Shown one piece after another: positions 4,801 through 7,521 of a stretch of 7,521 nt of DNA. The first letter of the stretch is position 1, and each line of letters opens with the position of its first letter. Source of the stretch: JBAVEL01 sp049587715 (GTDB lineage: Bacteria; Bacteroidota; Ignavibacteria; UBA10030; UBA6906); the NCBI GenBank assembly GCA_049587715.1, contig JBAVEL010000031.1, positions 1 to 7,521 of the forward strand. The letters run 5' to 3'. The position numbers and the translations under genes were made by a program. A model generated the notes under the pieces. It saw only the letters and a list, made by a program, of their open reading frames with translations. It had not been told where the DNA came from and did not search any database.

Positions 4801-7521
4801 CTACTCCAACGGAATCCGGTCCCTGAACCGGGGACGCCTTCCCGGGGCCAGCTCCTCGGGGGGCGGCGGCGGGGGCTCCGTCAGCTCCACCCCCTGGGGG
4901 GCCACCAGGATATCCTCAAAATGCTTCAACCCTGTCCCTGCTGGAATCAGGTGCCCCATAATCACGTTCTCCTTGAGCCCGAGGAGGGTATCCACTTTCC
5001 CCTCAATGGCCGCGTCCGTCAGCACCTTTGTGGTCTCCTGGAAGGAAGCAGCCGATATGAAGCTGTCCGTGGAAAGGGCTGCGGAGGTGATGCCCAGGAG
5101 AACGGGCTCGGCGGTGGCCGGATCGGCGTCCCTGTGTTCGATCACCTTCTTTGCCTTCTTCCGGAGCTCCGCGTTGGCCTCCCGGACCTTCTTCCGGGAT
5201 ATGATCTGGCCGTTCCGCAGCTTCGAATCCCCCTTGCTCAGGACCACCACCTTATCCCGGAGGGCCTCGTTCTCCGACTCGAACTTGAGTTTGTCCACAA
5301 AGTCCCCCTCCAGGAACTTCGTATCGCCCGAATCCACCACCCGGACCTTCTGCATCATCTGCCGGACAATGATCTCGATGTGTTTGTCGTTGATCTTCAC
5401 CCCCTGGATCCGGTATACCTCCTGGATCTCGTTGACCAGGTATTCCTGCACGGCCCCCACTCCCCGGATCCGCAGGATGTCGTGGGGATCGATGGCACCG
5501 TCCGAGAGCCGTTCCCCCGCGCGGACAACGTCGCTGGCCTGCACCAGGACATGCTTCCCGAGGGGGACGGCGTACCGCCGCACGTCCTTCCCGTCATGGC
5601 TGGTCACGATGATCTCCCGGGCGCCGCGCTTCTGCGCTCCAAAGGAGACAGACCCATCGATTTCCGAGACGAAGGCGGGGTCCGCCGGACTCCGGGCTTC
5701 GAACAGCTCGGTCACCCGGGGCAATCCTCCCGTGATGTCGCGTGTCTTGCCGATGTCGCGGGGAATCTTGACCAGGATCGTGCCGGCCCCGATTTCCTGG
5801 CCGTCGCTCACAGAAAGGTGCGCGCGGACGGGAATGATGTAGCTGGCGATCTTCCGCCCCCGGCCGTCGGTTATCACGATCCCCGGACTGAGCGAGCGGT
5901 CCCGGGAATCCATGACCACCTTCTGGATGTGTCCGGTCTGCTCATCCGGCTCCTCCCGGTAGGTGGTGTTCTCCTTGAGATCCTGGTAGGAAACCACCCC
6001 GGCATGCTCCGAGATGATCACGGCGTTGTAGGGGTCCCACTCATAGATGATCTCGCCCCGGGCCACCGGCGCTCCGTCCCGGAGCAGGAGAGTCGCGCCG
6101 TAGGGCACGTCGTACTTCGTGAGCATCCTGTTGTCCTGGTCCAGCACGTTCACCACGCCGCTCCGCCCGGACACGATGATCCGTGTCCCGGAGTCGTCCG
6201 CCACCTCGATGGACTTGATGCCCTCGTACCGCAGCGTGCCGTCGAACTTGGACTGAATCTGCGACTGGGAGGCGACCAGGCTTGCCGTGCCCCCCGTGTG
6301 GAACGTGCGGAGCGTGAGCTGCGTGCCCGGTTCGCCGATCGACTGCGCCGCCACAATGCCCACCGCCTCCCCCACCTGGATGAGCTTCCCCGTCGTCAGG
6401 TTGCGGCCGTAGCAGAGGGCGCAGACCCCCCGTTTCGCCTCGCAGGTCAGCACGGAGCGGATTTCCACCGTCTCGATGGATGTCTGCCCGATCCGGTCGG
6501 ACCTGTCTTCGTCGATCATCTCGCCGCTGGGGACAAGAACCTCGCGCGTCATCGGATCCACCACGTCGTGCACCGCGACGCGCCCCAGAATCCGCTCCGA
6601 GAGGGGTTCCTTGATGTCTTCCCCCTCCTTCAGCGCGCCCGTCACAACGCCCCGGATGGTGCCGCAATCCTCCACGGAGATCACGGAGTCCTGCGCCACG
6701 TCCACGAGCCGGCGCGTCAGGTACCCCGCATCGGCCGTCTTGAGGGCCGTGTCGGCGAGCCCCTTCCGCGCGCCGTGCGTGGAGATGAAGTACTCCAGAA
6801 TGGAGAGACCCTCCCGGAAGTTGGCGATGATGGGGTTCTCGATGAGCTCTCCCGTCGCCCCCGAGAGGCTCTTCTGGGGTTTGGCCATCAGGCCCCGCAT
6901 GCCGGCGAGCTGCCGCACCTGCTCCTTGGAACCGCGGGCCCCCGAATCCACCATCATGTAGAGCGAGTTGAATCCGCCGCGGGAGTGCTGGAGGGATTCA
7001 AAGAGCCGCTCCGCCACACGCGTGGTGGCGCGGGTCCAGATGTCAATCACCTTGTTGTACCGCTCCCCGTCGGTGATGAACCCGCGTGTGTACTGGCTGT
7101 ACACCTCGTCCACGTTCTTCTGGGCCTTCCCGATAATCTCTTCCTTCTCCCGGGGGATGGTGACGTCATCCAGGCTCACGGAGAGCCCGCCCCTGGTGGC
7201 GTAGCGGAACCCGAAATCCTTGAGCTGGTCCAGAAACTCGGCCGTCCCCAGGTTCCCGACCTTCCGGAACGCCAGGGCGATGATCTGCACCAGCCGCTTC
7301 TTGTTCAGCAGCTCGTTGATGTATCCGATTTCCCGCGGAATGATCCGGTTGAACAGCACACGGCCGGTCGTGGTATCCCAGGCCCTTCCATCCACCTTCA
7401 CGCGGATCCGGGCATGCAGTCCGACCTTCCCGTGGTTGTACGCGATGATCGCTTCCTCCGGGTTCGCGAACGACATCCCCTCCCCTGTATCCCCGGCCTT
7501 CGACTTGGTCAGATAGTAGCA
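4801..7521 (-). CDS. rpoC: DNA-directed RNA polymerase subunit beta' (C-terminal 906 residues; 5' end beyond the window)
   Basis: Beta' forms the catalytic centre of RNA polymerase together with beta. An ATG at 7476 is internal: the frame stays open to the window edge and reads CYYLTKSKAGDTGEG, matching the conserved segment E. coli has as LYYMTR...GEG, so the gene is cut by the window and loses its N-terminal clamp and NADFDGD region. In fragment numbering: bridge helix about 246-272 (THGARKGLADTALKTADAGY); zinc-site cysteines 286, 360, 367 and 370; trigger-loop base 393-411 (QSIGEPGTQLTLRTFHTGG). A long insertion of SI3 type follows, up to DITGGLPRVTELFEAR at 595. The C-terminal core has GVKINDKHIE, SFISAASFQETTKVL and HLIPAGTG. 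The tail is odd: six consecutive prolines, then a basic end (RRPRFRDR). Stop is TAG. Identity is certain; the SI3 and C-terminal features point to an FCB-like or other Gram-negative lineage. Confidence 0.98.
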   Translation of the reverse strand, partial: CYYLTKSKAGDTGEGMSFANPEEAIIAYNHGKVGLHARIRVKVDGRAWDTTTGRVLFNRIIPREIGYINELLNKKRLVQIIALAFRKVGNLGTAEFLDQLKDFGFRYATRGGLSVSLDDVTIPREKEEIIGKAQKNVDEVYSQYTRGFITDGERYNKVIDIWTRATTRVAERLFESLQHSRGGFNSLYMMVDSGARGSKEQVRQLAGMRGLMAKPQKSLSGATGELIENPIIANFREGLSILEYFISTHGARKGLADTALKTADAGYLTRRLVDVAQDSVISVEDCGTIRGVVTGALKEGEDIKEPLSERILGRVAVHDVVDPMTREVLVPSGEMIDEDRSDRIGQTSIETVEIRSVLTCEAKRGVCALCYGRNLTTGKLIQVGEAVGIVAAQSIGEPGTQLTLRTFHTGGTASLVASQSQIQSKFDGTLRYEGIKSIEVADDSGTRIIVSGRSGVVNVLDQDNRMLTKYDVPYGATLLLRDGAPVARGEIIYEWDPYNAVIISEHAGVVSYQDLKENTTYREEPDEQTGHIQKVVMDSRDRSLSPGIVITDGRGRKIASYIIPVRAHLSVSDGQEIGAGTILVKIPRDIGKTRDITGGLPRVTELFEARSPADPAFVSEIDGSVSFGAQKRGAREIIVTSHDGKDVRRYAVPLGKHVLVQASDVVRAGERLSDGAIDPHDILRIRGVGAVQEYLVNEIQEVYRIQGVKINDKHIEIIVRQMMQKVRVVDSGDTKFLEGDFVDKLKFESENEALRDKVVVLSKGDSKLRNGQIISRKKVREANAELRKKAKKVIEHRDADPATAEPVLLGITSAALSTDSFISAASFQETTKVLTDAAIEGKVDTLLGLKENVIMGHLIPAGTGLKHFEDILVAPQGVELTEPPPPPPEELAPGRRPRFRDRIPLE

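Noticed and set aside
4193..5842. A 549-codon plus-strand frame across rpsG, rpsL and rpoC
   Set aside because: It spans three convincing genes and their spacers in antisense; Ser/Arg-rich product with no domain. No support as a gene.
7474..7476. ATG at 7476 as the start of a separate 891-residue protein
   Set aside because: The upstream codons to the window edge continue conserved beta' sequence (YYLTK...GEG), so this is an internal methionine of rpoC.

Overview
The window is a conserved housekeeping locus. All six real genes lie on the minus strand and are transcribed from high to low coordinates. They are the 3' two-thirds of rpoC (RNA polymerase beta'), then the complete str genes rpsL (S12), rpsG (S7), fusA (EF-G) and tuf (EF-Tu), then rpsJ (S10), the usual first gene of the S10 operon. 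I see no mobile element, CRISPR array, RNA gene or accessory system, and no candidate for a new biological system. The long plus-strand reading frames (355-1764, 1794-3131, 4193-5842) are antisense shadows produced by GC-rich codon bias.

Organism: a GC-rich bacterium. The contiguous order rpoC-rpsL-rpsG-fusA-tuf-rpsJ is widespread in bacteria but differs from E. coli, where rpoBC is far from str. Beta' carries the large trigger-loop insertion (SI3) known from Gram-negative-type lineages. Its C-terminal region, with a lysine-rich NGQIISRKKVREAN-type segment before the LLGIT...SFISAASFQETTKVL block, resembles Bacteroidetes/FCB-group beta'. EF-Tu and S10 fit the same broad group. I infer an uncultured or less-studied lineage in or near the FCB superphylum; the phylum cannot be fixed from this sequence alone.

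Layout along the minus strand: rpoC (7521 to 4801, 5' end outside the window); a 92-nt spacer with a good sigma-70-type promoter (TTGACA, 17 nt, TACCTT); rpsL (4708 to 4331); only 16 nt; rpsG (4314 to 3847); 25 nt; fusA (3821 to 1719); a 47-nt spacer with a terminator-like fold around the fusA stop; tuf (1671 to 460); a 60-nt spacer with a perfect GC hairpin; rpsJ (399 to 91); then at least 90 nt with a strong 11-bp hairpin and no confirmable rplC start. The products supply the transcription catalytic core, two small-subunit ribosomal proteins of the decoding and head regions, both main elongation GTPases, and S10/NusE, which links ribosome and transcription complex.

The points worth a second look are in the spacers: the internal promoter, the loss of room for an E. 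coli-type S7 autoregulatory site, and the three hairpins. A hexaproline tail on beta' is the main protein-level oddity.
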